DNA of 37,574 nucleotides from a virus. The position numbers were made by a program, and so were the translations under genes. A model generated the notes under the pieces. That model was not told the DNA's origin and made no database searches. It worked only from the letters and a program-made list of their open reading frames with translations. The stretch lies in IMG/VR virus record IMGVR_UViG_3300037264_000407, positions 1-37,574 of that record; one strand, written 5' to 3'. Shown in pieces: positions 5,160 through 12,791 of the stretch (position 1 is the first letter of the stretch; every line of letters begins with the position of its first letter).

Positions 5160-7859
5160 ATGGTCACTAAAACTGAGGCCATTGGAAATTTTTTAAAATC
5201 AAGGACAGTAGAAGATTTAGCTAATCTTTACAGTCCTGAAATGGAATGTCAAGTCAACGCGGCCCAAGATAACGGCCAGCGGACAGAAGGCAATTTCAAG
5301 GGGAGAAAATGGGTAGGTTGGACAGATGGGGTTCAACACTGGAAAGCTTTTAGAATCCCACTTAAAGCTAACTCCGAGCCTGAGTATATTGATGAAGAAA
5401 TCAAATGGGATTTAGACAGTCATTGCGAGGGTGTAGGCTTAACAGGCTGGAACTGGAAGCAAAGAAAATCTATTTGGGTAGCATTTGACTTTGATGCCAT
5501 TACTGGTCATAGTGATAAGCACGTTGCAAAAATACCTGAACAAGAATTAGAAAAAGTTAAAGAAGCTGCTTGTTCAATTCCGTGGGTGACTGTTAGAAAA
5601 TCTACTTCTGGCAGCGGATTACATTTATATGTTTTTCTTGATCCAGTAGAGACAGCCAATCACAATGAACATGCGGCTCTTGCGCGAGCGGTGCTAGGCA
5701 CAATGTCGGCGACTGCGGGCTATGACTTTAGCTCTAAAGTTGATGCTTGCGGCGGCAACATGTGGGTCTGGCATCGCAAAATGAAAGGCACGGAAGGACT
5801 CAAACTTTTAAAACAAGGACAGACACTTAAAAACATACCCGATGGGTGGCGGGATCATTTAAAAGTTATTACACACGCACGACAAAAAGTTCTACCTAAG
5901 TTCATTGAAGATAATCCTATGTCTGAATCTGATCGCATGTTTGCTGAACTTACGGGACAGGTCGAACACGTTCAATTAGATGAAGACCACAAGAAACTTT
6001 TAAAATTTCTTGAAGATTCACAAGCTTACTGGTCTTGGGATCAAGATCATCGTATGCTCATTACACACACGTTTCATTTAAAAGAAGCGCACGAGGCTCT
6101 GGGCCTTGCTGGAGTTTTTAAAACTTCGGCAACTGGAAAAGAGCGCGGCGTTGATTATAATTGTTTCTGCTTTCCGCTACGTCGTGGCGGGTGGGCAGTA
6201 AGGCGATTTACTCAAGGTGTGCGTGAAGAGGATACTTGGGACCAAGATGGTAAGGGCTGGACTAAGTGTTATTTAAACCGCGAACCTGATTTAAAAACGG
6301 CGGCGCGTTCAAACGGCGGCATTGAAACACCGAAAGGAGATTACGTCTTCCGCGAGGCTCAATCGGCACAGACAACCGTATTGAAACTCGGCGGGGACGT
6401 GTCCTTTCCAGTATGGGCAATATCTCGAACAACAACTATTAAACCTCATAAAGACAACAAAATAATTATAGAAGTTGAAAAAACAGATAATGATAACCCG
6501 CAAGATATGCGAGGCTGGCTAGTTAATAAAAAAGTCTGGCAAAAGATTATTACAATCAACAGCACTATAGGCACTGAACCTGAACAACAAAACCTAGACG
6601 AACTCGTTAGACACTGTGTTTCCAATACCGGAGAGGACAGAGGCTGGTTTCTTTTCAGTGACAACAAGTGGAGACAAGAACCTTTAACCCACGTTCAAAT
6701 TGCTTTAAGTTCAATGGGCTTCGAGCCAAGCCAAGTTAAAAATATACTTGGTTCAAGCGTTTTTAAATGCTGGACTCTTGTTAATCGTCCCTTCGAGGAT
6801 GAGTATCTTGGAAACAAGATATGGAACAAGGACGCAGCACAAATGCGCTATACACCTAAAACAACAACCGAAGATTTAAATTATCCGACGTGGGAGAAAG
6901 TTTTAAATCATATTGGTTCGGAGCTTGATGAACATTTAAAACTTAATTCGTGGGCAAGAGCTAATGGAATAGTCAAAGGTTCAGAATATTTAAAATGCTG
7001 GATCGCTTCACTTTTTCAAAGTCCTTTGCAGCCACTACCTTACTTGTTCTTATACGGACCACAAAACAGCGGTAAGTCCATTCTACATGAAGCTTTAAAC
7101 CTACTACTTACTTCTGGCTATTCAAGAGCAGATTCGGCACTTACTAGCCAATCAAATTACAACGGCGAACTTGTTAATGCTGTTCTTTGTATCGTGGAAG
7201 AAACAAATTTAAAAAGAAGCCAACAAGCCTATAATAAAATTAAGGATTGGGTAAGCTCACCAATGCTGCCCATCCATGAGAAGTATCGAACACCGTATGT
7301 TAAAGTCAATTCTACCCATTGGATTCAATGCGCCAATGAGTATGATGCTTGCCCAATCTTTCCGGGTGACTCCAGAATTACGATGATATATGTTGACGAA
7401 CTTCCACTTGAAGAACTAATACCTAAACGTCGGCTACTTGCACTTTTAGAAAAAGAGGCCCAAGACTTTCTAACAGAAATTTACCACTTAGAAATTCCAG
7501 AGACTCCAGATAGATTAAATGTTCCAGTTATTGACACCCCAGATAAGAAAATGACCGAAGAGGTCAATAAGACTTATTTGGAACAATTTACGGACGCCAA
7601 GGTTTTTGCTTGCGATGGCAAACATATTCCCTTTAGCGAGTTCTACGAAGAATTTATAAATTGGCTACCGGCCACTTTGCATGGAGCTTGGTCTAAGATT
7701 CGTGTTGGTAGAGAACTTAAACGTAAAATCATTGTTGGTCGTTTATCAAATAATCCGCATCACCACCTTGCCAATGTTACCTTCGATAAGGATTTAAAAA
7801 ACACAGGCGGTAAATACGTCCTGAGAGGGGAGTATTTACATGTTGAAGCAAAAAATTAA
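5160..7859 (+). CDS. primase-polymerase / SF3 helicase fusion
   Basis: This 899-residue protein combines priming and unwinding. The N-terminal part is an archaeo-eukaryotic primase-polymerase (PrimPol) fold: the metal-binding DFD at 110-112, SGSGLH (150-155) as the nucleotide-binding S-x-H motif, and KVDACGGNMW further on. The C-terminal half has a superfamily 3 helicase: Walker A GPQNSGKS (633-640), Walker B CIVEE about 50 residues later, and the asparagine of QCANEYD as motif C. A winged-helix-like region probably ends the protein. It is the main replication protein and leads the rightward operon. The ATG at 5160 has AAAGG upstream. With no separate polymerase visible, strand synthesis may rely on this enzyme or on the host replicase. 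Confidence 0.93.
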   Translation: MVTKTEAIGNFLKSRTVEDLANLYSPEMECQVNAAQDNGQRTEGNFKGRKWVGWTDGVQHWKAFRIPLKANSEPEYIDEEIKWDLDSHCEGVGLTGWNWKQRKSIWVAFDFDAITGHSDKHVAKIPEQELEKVKEAACSIPWVTVRKSTSGSGLHLYVFLDPVETANHNEHAALARAVLGTMSATAGYDFSSKVDACGGNMWVWHRKMKGTEGLKLLKQGQTLKNIPDGWRDHLKVITHARQKVLPKFIEDNPMSESDRMFAELTGQVEHVQLDEDHKKLLKFLEDSQAYWSWDQDHRMLITHTFHLKEAHEALGLAGVFKTSATGKERGVDYNCFCFPLRRGGWAVRRFTQGVREEDTWDQDGKGWTKCYLNREPDLKTAARSNGGIETPKGDYVFREAQSAQTTVLKLGGDVSFPVWAISRTTTIKPHKDNKIIIEVEKTDNDNPQDMRGWLVNKKVWQKIITINSTIGTEPEQQNLDELVRHCVSNTGEDRGWFLFSDNKWRQEPLTHVQIALSSMGFEPSQVKNILGSSVFKCWTLVNRPFEDEYLGNKIWNKDAAQMRYTPKTTTEDLNYPTWEKVLNHIGSELDEHLKLNSWARANGIVKGSEYLKCWIASLFQSPLQPLPYLFLYGPQNSGKSILHEALNLLLTSGYSRADSALTSQSNYNGELVNAVLCIVEETNLKRSQQAYNKIKDWVSSPMLPIHEKYRTPYVKVNSTHWIQCANEYDACPIFPGDSRITMIYVDELPLEELIPKRRLLALLEKEAQDFLTEIYHLEIPETPDRLNVPVIDTPDKKMTEEVNKTYLEQFTDAKVFACDGKHIPFSEFYEEFINWLPATLHGAWSKIRVGRELKRKIIVGRLSNNPHHHLANVTFDKDLKNTGGKYVLRGEYLHVEAKN

Positions 7860-8043
7860 AGATTTGCCCAAAATAGATAGGGACACTTTAATGGACGCAT
7901 TCAACAGTGAAACCTCCTTAATGGTCCGTATCGAAGATAACGAATATATCGGGGTCAACTTAATTGACAACCCTGAAATGACTGAGATTGAAAGGTGCGG
8001 TGTTTGGAGCTATGGAACGATCACTACTAACAGCCCACGGTAA
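7840..8043 (+). CDS. small protein of unknown function, 67 aa
   Basis: I do not recognise this protein. Its ATG lies within the last 20 bp of the primase gene, and a strong GAGGGGAG ribosome site precedes it at good spacing, so it is very likely translated. It has no cysteine pairs, signal peptide or membrane segment. The first 20 residues are Lys/Asp-rich and probably helical. Its end overlaps the exonuclease start by about 30 bp, showing tight packing in the replication operon. A small accessory factor for replication is plausible but not shown. Confidence 0.75.
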   Translation: MLKQKIKDLPKIDRDTLMDAFNSETSLMVRIEDNEYIGVNLIDNPEMTEIERCGVWSYGTITTNSPR

Positions 8044-8644
8044 CTTAATGGTGGCTATTGATATAGAAACGACCGGCCCAGTTGTTTCACAGGATGAACT
8101 CTATCAGCTATCAATAATGCCTCTGAACTCAAAACTGGAATATGACAAGTCGAGAAGATTTTTAAATCTTTTCATCAGGCCGGAGTGTAAGACTTTTATT
8201 GCCAGAGAAAATACTGGCAGGAAGGAGCGATTTATCCAAGCTAAACTTCACGGGCTAGAAAAACAAACAGCTCTTGAAGTTATAGACAAATGGGCCGACT
8301 CTCTTGATATAAGGCAACCCGGAATGATACGAAATAAAAAGCTAATGCCTCTCACCCATAACTGGGCATGGAAGCGAGCTTTTTTAGTTGACTTTTTGGG
8401 CTTGGAATTCTTCGATGATCTCTTTCACTGGCACGCAAGAGACTTAATAGTTGCTGGTGCTTTCTGTAATGATAGAGCAGAATTCCGAGGCGATGACGAA
8501 CACTTTTTAAAATTAACACTTGCTTCTCTTTCATCGAAACTAGAGGTTAAAAATCCCTACCCAGATGATCCGGCCCAAGACGTGCAACATTTCGCGGCCC
8601 TTTATAGGGCCATGATTCTCTGGCCTCTTGGGGAAATAGTATGA
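8012..8644 (+). CDS. DnaQ-like (RNase T superfamily) exonuclease, atypical active site
   Basis: The N-terminus has VAIDIETTG, the DnaQ Exo I motif (D17, E19). HARDLIVAGAFCNDRAEFRG and the following LSSKL segment match phage DnaQ-like exonucleases known to me. However, the Exo II position reads N117-W-A-W-K121, where an acidic residue is expected, and the Exo III region reads D185-D-P-A-Q-D190, with Asp where the general-base His normally lies. Catalysis may therefore be weak or altered. The start is uncertain: ATG 8012 (GGAG very close) is preferred, ATG 8048 is possible, and an upstream TTG at 7988 lacks a ribosome site. The gene overlaps both neighbours, so translation is coupled. Likely role: DNA trimming or repair during replication. 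Confidence 0.85.
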   Translation: MERSLLTAHGNLMVAIDIETTGPVVSQDELYQLSIMPLNSKLEYDKSRRFLNLFIRPECKTFIARENTGRKERFIQAKLHGLEKQTALEVIDKWADSLDIRQPGMIRNKKLMPLTHNWAWKRAFLVDFLGLEFFDDLFHWHARDLIVAGAFCNDRAEFRGDDEHFLKLTLASLSSKLEVKNPYPDDPAQDVQHFAALYRAMILWPLGEIV

Positions 8645-8874
8645 GACGCACTTATGTTGTAGATGACCACACTATTGAAATTGACTCCACTGATGAGAAG
8701 GCTTATGCTAGATTCAATGGAGTCGAACTTGTCAAAATTGACAGTGATGGAATATTAGATGAGTATGAATTATTTGAAAAAGTCTGTGTCTTGGTCGGAG
8801 ATTTATTTGCTAAGTTTCTTGACCAAATAAATGAGATTGACGAAGAGGAAGACGAGGACAACGAACATGAGTAA
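8641..8874 (+). CDS. small acidic protein, 77 aa
   Basis: Starts in a 4-bp ATGA overlap with the exonuclease stop. The body is a mix of beta-like (residues 3-35) and helical hydrophobic sequence (around 45-65), and the C-terminus is strongly acidic (EIDEEEDEDNEHE). I do not recognise the family. Acidic tails can mimic DNA or recruit basic proteins; this is only a possibility. Its stop overlaps the start of the next gene, which also ends in an acidic tail. Confidence 0.75.
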   Translation: MRRTYVVDDHTIEIDSTDEKAYARFNGVELVKIDSDGILDEYELFEKVCVLVGDLFAKFLDQINEIDEEEDEDNEHE

Positions 8875-9166
8875 CGGCGGCTATATCGAAGCTCTTGGAC
8901 TATTAACAACCTTGCATCCGACTATGATTATAAATACAAATGAGCCGATGCGAATGGCAAAAGAAATTGAAACTCATGTCTTGGAAAGATTTGATAAACT
9001 AGACGCTCTTGAAGCTGCTGGAGTTGATAACTGGGAAGGATATGGTGACGCTATGGCTAAATTAGAAGAGGACGAAGAGGACGAAGAGGACGAAGAGGAC
9101 GAAGAGGACGAAGAGGACGAAGAGGACGAAGAGGACGAAGAGGACGAAGAGGACGAAGAGAAATAA
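8867..9166 (+). CDS. 99-aa protein with (EED)10 acidic repeat tail
   Basis: Last gene of the rightward operon. I start it at ATG 8867, which overlaps the preceding stop in an ATGAGTAA arrangement and has GAGGAC upstream; ATG 8831 in the same frame has no ribosome site. The first 66 residues are a small mixed domain of unknown family containing a helical stretch with METH-like spacing of methionines. The tail is ten exact copies of Glu-Glu-Asp followed by EEK, about 32 acidic residues. Because the DNA repeat unit is 9 bp, slippage would change tail length without shifting frame. DNA mimicry or nucleic-acid-binding-protein titration is a guess. Confidence 0.75.
   Translation: MSNGGYIEALGLLTTLHPTMIINTNEPMRMAKEIETHVLERFDKLDALEAAGVDNWEGYGDAMAKLEEDEEDEEDEEDEEDEEDEEDEEDEEDEEDEEK
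9065..9154 (+). repeat. 10 tandem copies of GAAGAGGAC
   Basis: Ninety bases made of ten perfect copies of the 9-mer GAAGAGGAC, encoding (EED)10. The absence of any mismatch, even at synonymous sites, suggests recent expansion by slippage, so copy number probably varies between related phages. Confidence 0.95.
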
Positions 9167-9168
9167 AG

Positions 9169-9200
9169 AAAAGGCCGCCTGAGATTTCAGGCGGCCTTTT
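9169..9200. terminator. bidirectional intrinsic terminator
   Basis: Perfect 14-bp stem (9169-9182 with 9187-9200), GATT loop, GC-rich centre, and flanking A and T runs that serve as U-tracts in both directions. It lies between the convergent ends of the rightward replication operon and the leftward late block, and would end both. Confidence 0.95.
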
Positions 9201-9204
9201 CTTT

Positions 9205-9651
9205 TTAAGCTATTTCTGGAAGTTTCGGTTTCCGCAGTAAGTAATCTATTGGCGTTCTTTTAGGCATTTCTGGATCGTGGTCATACTTGATATTACGAAT
9301 ATACGGATTAAATTCTGGTGATTTTAAATTATTATCAAAGCAGTAGAAGAGATTAGGATTTCTGTGCAGTCCAGCAACTATTCCGATATGATCGGTTCCC
9401 TGCACAGAGTTTAAGTCTTCACAGACAAAAACATCGCCAACTTGAAGACCGTCAGAGACTTCTTTTCTTTGCCAGCCAGTATTTTTGAGATTAGTTGCTA
9501 AAGTCTCTGCCCATTGTTCATATTCGACGACATGGCCTAAGTGCTTCAACGCCATTGACAACGTAGCAGCGCAGGCCATTTTAGGAAATTGTGGGTATAT
9601 CTGTTTTACTTGCGAGTAAATTTCCTGAACTTCCTGTTGATTTAAAAACAT
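9205..9651 (-). CDS. endolysin, NlpC/P60- or CHAP-like cysteine peptidase
   Basis: A 148-residue single-domain enzyme. Cys27 in MACAATLS at the start of a helix is the expected nucleophile, GDVFV (72-76) is the typical strand before the catalytic loop, His88 in DHIGIVAG is the expected general base, and an Asp/Asn cluster at 106-108 could complete the triad. This arrangement is that of papain-like peptidoglycan amidases/endopeptidases. It has no signal peptide, so it should need a holin to reach the wall, and a holin gene lies 1 kb upstream in the same operon. The ATG at 9651 has AGGA at good spacing and overlaps the preceding gene by 71 bp. It is the last gene before the terminator. Confidence 0.8.
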   Translation of the reverse strand: MFLNQQEVQEIYSQVKQIYPQFPKMACAATLSMALKHLGHVVEYEQWAETLATNLKNTGWQRKEVSDGLQVGDVFVCEDLNSVQGTDHIGIVAGLHRNPNLFYCFDNNLKSPEFNPYIRNIKYDHDPEMPKRTPIDYLLRKPKLPEIA

Positions 9652-9979
9652 GATTTCCTATTAACTCCGAGAAGAAATTTCCGGCGGCTTCTGCTCCAAA
9701 TTTAAGCATATAGCTGCGCCATTCCATTTTAGCAATATTGCATTGACTAAGAAGCCGACCGACTGCTAAAAATAAAAAGCCTTTTGCTTTTTTAATCTCT
9801 GCGTCATTGTCAATAAAATAAACCTTTACGAACTCGGAGGCTCTTTTAGCAACAAGGACGGCTCTATTAAAAATTTCTGATTTTCTAAAAGGGTCAACAC
9901 TTTTCGTAAGTATTGGCACTCCAATAGTTATCAGGATTTTAATTATCTGTTCCGCTAGTTGCTTGTGTCGTTGATCCAC
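9581..9979 (-). CDS. hypothetical protein in the lysis region, 132 aa
   Basis: I choose the GTG at 9979, because AGAGGG lies six bases upstream; a TTG two codons earlier would abut that site. The protein is helical, basic in the middle, and has hydrophobic stretches near 10-25 (IIKILITIGVPIL) and 66-77 (GFLFLAVGRLL) that might associate with membrane. No family is recognised. It overlaps the upstream lipoprotein gene by 41 bp and the endolysin by 71 bp. Its position suggests a lysis accessory function such as a second holin or antiholin, but the hydrophobic segments are not clear membrane spans. Confidence 0.6.
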   Translation of the reverse strand: MDQRHKQLAEQIIKILITIGVPILTKSVDPFRKSEIFNRAVLVAKRASEFVKVYFIDNDAEIKKAKGFLFLAVGRLLSQCNIAKMEWRSYMLKFGAEAAGNFFSELIGNHVFKSTGSSGNLLASKTDIPTIS

Positions 9980-10283
9980 TTTCAACCCTCTCTATTTCTA
10001 AAGCAAAATCTTTGTCGGCTCCGTAGAGTTCCTCAATGTCATTCTGATCATATTTATATTGGTCTAAGTAGTCGTCACAGATTTTAAGTAAGTCTGCATC
10101 AGACTTAACGCAATCGAGTTCTTTAAATTCACTGATAACAGCTCTTGCATCAACGACTCCGCTTGCCAATGTTGGGGCGATAGCCGTCATTCCTTGTTGG
10201 TAAGCTTTTGCCGCCTCTAAACTCAAATGCGCCTGACTGCAAGCGCATGAAATCAATGGTAGAAGAAACAGCAGTCTTTTCAT
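9939..10283 (-). CDS. lipoprotein, 114 aa, lysis region
   Basis: The N-terminus MKRLLFLLPLISCAC is a lipoprotein signal with a lipobox LISC (Cys13; Cys15 is an alternative). The mature part is a soluble, mostly helical domain with two further cysteines (near 58 and 68) that could form a disulphide in the periplasm, and a polar Ser/Thr tail. It begins in a 4-bp ATGA overlap with the 50-aa lipoprotein gene and has GGGAGAG upstream. Candidate spanin component, lysis regulator or surface-exclusion lipoprotein; sequence alone does not decide. Confidence 0.75.
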   Translation of the reverse strand: MKRLLFLLPLISCACSQAHLSLEAAKAYQQGMTAIAPTLASGVVDARAVISEFKELDCVKSDADLLKICDDYLDQYKYDQNDIEELYGADKDFALEIERVESGSTTQATSGTDN

Positions 10284-10432
10284 TTATACTCTCCCGACGG
10301 GACTGTTGAATTAGGATTATAAGTAGTATCTGTCGTAGGGGTGGGCGTTGGCGTAGGGTCAGTAGGAACAGTATTACTGTTACACCCGCAAATTAAAAAA
10401 GTCAAAGCTAATCCAAAAAGCAATTTTTTCAT
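10280..10432 (-). CDS. short Pro/Thr-rich lipoprotein, Rz1-like o-spanin candidate
   Basis: Fifty residues. The start at ATG 10432 has a perfect AGGAGG upstream; the same frame is open further upstream but without a start of that quality. Residues 1-17 are a lipoprotein signal ending LICGC (lipid on Cys17). The mature peptide of about 33 residues is dominated by a Pro-Thr repeat. Small, proline-rich outer-membrane lipoproteins next to holin and endolysin genes are typical of o-spanins such as lambda Rz1. A matching i-spanin (N-terminal membrane segment plus coiled coil) is not adjacent; the protein at 24681-25085 has that shape but lies 14 kb away. Confidence 0.72.
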   Translation of the reverse strand: MKKLLFGLALTFLICGCNSNTVPTDPTPTPTPTTDTTYNPNSTVPSGEYK

Positions 10433-10695
10433 ATCGAGCCTCCTACTCCAAACCAGCCAATGATGTATGACCAAATCTGAGCAAGCATACCGCCCGCTCC
10501 GCCTGATCCTTGATTTCCTTCAACTGTTGCCGTCGAACTTGTCTGCGCGTCTACATGAGCTACAGTTGAAGCCGAGAACATCCGTCCACTTGAATCCAAC
10601 ATAATTTCTTGCGAATCGGCTATAGTAATATTAGGTTTATTAACAATGCAGCCGGAAAGCAAAAGGAAACAAGTTAGGACAAATAATTTTTTCAT
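10429..10695 (-). CDS. small lipoprotein, 88 aa
   Basis: MKKLFVLTCFLLLSGC is a textbook lipoprotein signal with lipobox LSGC (Cys16). The mature region is polar, with a Gly-rich linker (about 61-69), and ends in a hydrophobic segment, MLAQIWSYIIGWFGVGG, that could insert in a membrane. A lipid anchor at one end and a hydrophobic segment at the other is unusual; a unimolecular spanin-like linker between the membranes is one possibility, although 72 mature residues are short for that. The gene overlaps its neighbours by 4 bp on both sides and has AAGGAG upstream. Confidence 0.75.
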   Translation of the reverse strand: MKKLFVLTCFLLLSGCIVNKPNITIADSQEIMLDSSGRMFSASTVAHVDAQTSSTATVEGNQGSGGAGGMLAQIWSYIIGWFGVGGSI

Positions 10696-11120
10696 TTTCG
10701 CTCCTTGATTCGGTCAGCAATAGTCACTCCATTAACTTTAAATCCGCCCATCTTGGAGCGTTGAACTGCACCTTCAAGTAGTTGTTTAATTTTATCCTCG
10801 GCAATAGTCTTAGTTACGTCTATTCCTTTTTTCTTTGCGTCAGTCATCAGGTAGCCTCTAGCTTTATCAAATGCGATTGCACGTTCTGCTTTTGTTAATT
10901 TTCCATCGGCACTGGCCGTTTTAATCTCTTTAACATAAGTGTCAAAAGTTTTAAAAACTGCGTCCTCGACTAGGCCATTAATTTGACTTGCGACTTTTTC
11001 ATTTTTAATATAGATTCGGACATAGTTGGTAAGCCAGCCTACTAGCAAGGTCAGCAGCAAGCCAACGACCCCAACAATCCCGTTTATGACTTGCTCATTT
11101 GCAAGTAATTGCTCTAACAT
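10692..11120 (-). CDS. holin, LLH-like (superfamily 6)
   Basis: A 142-residue protein with one strong membrane segment at about 12-30 (INGIVGVVGLLLTLLVGW) followed by a long amphipathic, Lys/Glu-rich helical domain. Length, N-terminal membrane segment and the KAERAIAFDKA...YL region fit the LLH-type phage holins. It would permeabilise the inner membrane and release the endolysin. I start it at ATG 11120 (AGGAG six bases upstream) rather than 24 bp earlier; this gives a one-base overlap (TAATG) with the Cys-rich gene. Confidence 0.8.
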   Translation of the reverse strand: MLEQLLANEQVINGIVGVVGLLLTLLVGWLTNYVRIYIKNEKVASQINGLVEDAVFKTFDTYVKEIKTASADGKLTKAERAIAFDKARGYLMTDAKKKGIDVTKTIAEDKIKQLLEGAVQRSKMGGFKVNGVTIADRIKERK

Positions 11121-11410
11121 TATGAACTCCTGTATACTGGCCAACCGGCCCCATATCGTCTAGCGGGGTGTTTACAGCCCCACTTTGGCAAATTTTCCTC
11201 GTAAGCAGCAAGATTAATTAATCTTGTTTTAGGGTTCGATACCCGACACTTGCAAATTCCACAGAAGGCGTGATTGTCTTTTCTTAAAAATTGACAACCA
11301 CGACAAACTTCTAAACGCGCCTCTATTACATGATCTGGAACCTTGTTCCCGGTAAAGATGGCTTGCGCTAGGGTTTTTACTTGTTCAAGCGAAGGAAGGT
11401 TCAAGGACAC
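11120..11410 (-). CDS. cysteine-rich putative zinc-binding protein, 96 aa
   Basis: Starts at GTG 11410, with GGAGGG six bases upstream. Cysteines at 36, 39, 50, 53, 55 and 79, with His81, form CxxC pairs typical of a zinc ribbon or treble clef. The C-terminal WGCKHPARRYG segment is basic and may bind nucleic acid or another protein. It sits exactly between the last tail gene (26-bp overlap) and the holin. I do not know its function; a structural tail-tip cap or a late regulator would fit. Confidence 0.75.
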   Translation of the reverse strand: MSLNLPSLEQVKTLAQAIFTGNKVPDHVIEARLEVCRGCQFLRKDNHAFCGICKCRVSNPKTRLINLAAYEENLPKWGCKHPARRYGAGWPVYRSS

Positions 11411-12791
11411 TGTGTTCCCTCCAAAAATCTTCGTGCATTCGACGTAAGCCAGTTTTAACAGCCAGCATTACTTCTATTTCTGTCGAGAAATCATCGGGCG
11501 AATATGTCACAGATGTTACCATTCCTATGATGTTAAAGTCAACATAAATTATATCATCCATACGAAAGACTATATTATCAAACGGCAGAATTTGTAGCCC
11601 ATGAAGAAAAGCCTTAAACTTAACTGTTTGCCAGTAATTAGATTTACGTCTTCCCCAAAATTCTAAAACATTTCTTACTTGAGTCTCATCATTAAAAGTA
11701 AAAAAGTCGACGGTTGCTTCTCTAAGTCCAAATGCTGTGACATTGTTTTTAAAAGTTATAAGCTGAGGTTCATTATTAAAGTAATCAGTGAGCCATTGCG
11801 CTGTTATTTTTGTTAGTAAGTCATTAGTGGACGTAGCACTCCTAGTAAAAGTATCAAGTTCTATTTTTGATGAGGGTATCTCCAAGTCAACTGTGTTGTT
11901 GGCCGCTCTCTCAACAAGCTCATTTAAATTACAACCACCCTCACCCCAGATTTCATCACCCTCTACTGGAGTTTCGTCTATAATAAGTCTGCCGCCTGTG
12001 ATATAGAAAATATTGGCTGGGTTATTTAAAATAATTTTAGTGGCAATGTTTATTTGAGAATAATACATGCCCTCGATGGCGTTTCCGTCCTTATCTTGAT
12101 GATATAAATTTGGCGGAGTAACCCAACCGCCAACAGGAGGATTAGCCACAAAATCTATTATTATAAATGTCCAAGTGGCAGCAGGGACAGTTTGAGTAAT
12201 TATCCACTCTTCCCACGGTGTCGCCGGCGTCCCTTCATCCACGACTCTTCTAAATTTTAAAGAAAGAGTATTGGCCGCTATGCCAATATCTGAATAAATC
12301 CAGAAGCCTAGCTTCTTAGTTACTGACGGTATTATAAACCGTGTGGTTAGCGCGCCGCCATCGGTCTTTACATTTTGACCTAAGCCAGCAAATTTGTCTT
12401 GGACCGGATTGTTGTTTCCAAAGAGCCGAAATTTATAGCACTTATAGTCCGTTCGATTAAATTCATAAGTATGGTAGTGTGGACTTAGTGCGCCGGGAGA
12501 AGGCCAAAAAGAATTTGTGCCGTTTTCTTGTGCCAAAGGCGCAGGAAAATCTATAACGTCAAACGCCGACGCCCCACTTGAACCGGTGGCCGGAAGCCAA
12601 ACAGTTGACTGATTCCCGTTATTTGCGTCTATGACTTTACCCCAAGGATCAGTCCAATTTTCATCGCCCGTAAGTGCCCAAGGTCTAGGAGAAAGAGCAG
12701 TAATATGCACGGCAGGCATAGGCTCTTTTAAAGTCCCAAAGCCTACATCCGGTCCGTCCTCATGCCAAGGAAAATTATATGTAAATGCCAT
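11385..12791 (-). CDS. tail tip / distal tail protein, 468 aa
   Basis: A soluble, beta-rich protein with many aromatic residues and no membrane segment. The first 270 residues contain a jelly-roll-like region with W/F-rich strands (a carbohydrate-binding-like feel). The C-terminal 150 residues (from about QLITFKNNVTAFGLR) resemble the C-terminal segments of tail-tip proteins that end in an RRMHEDFWRE-type helix. It directly follows the 925-aa hub-like gene, with which it overlaps by one base, and precedes lysis genes. Likely part of the adsorption tip; the exact role is not known. Confidence 0.7.
   Translation of the reverse strand: MAFTYNFPWHEDGPDVGFGTLKEPMPAVHITALSPRPWALTGDENWTDPWGKVIDANNGNQSTVWLPATGSSGASAFDVIDFPAPLAQENGTNSFWPSPGALSPHYHTYEFNRTDYKCYKFRLFGNNNPVQDKFAGLGQNVKTDGGALTTRFIIPSVTKKLGFWIYSDIGIAANTLSLKFRRVVDEGTPATPWEEWIITQTVPAATWTFIIIDFVANPPVGGWVTPPNLYHQDKDGNAIEGMYYSQINIATKIILNNPANIFYITGGRLIIDETPVEGDEIWGEGGCNLNELVERAANNTVDLEIPSSKIELDTFTRSATSTNDLLTKITAQWLTDYFNNEPQLITFKNNVTAFGLREATVDFFTFNDETQVRNVLEFWGRRKSNYWQTVKFKAFLHGLQILPFDNIVFRMDDIIYVDFNIIGMVTSVTYSPDDFSTEIEVMLAVKTGLRRMHEDFWREHSVLEPSFA

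Noticed and set aside
7988-8011. TTG start 24 bp upstream for the exonuclease
   Set aside because: No ribosome site precedes it, and the extra residues do not resemble the family; ATG 8012 or 8048 is better.
9065-9154. Tandem repeat considered as CRISPR or minisatellite
   Set aside because: The 9-bp unit has no spacers and is in frame, encoding the acidic tail, so it is a coding repeat.
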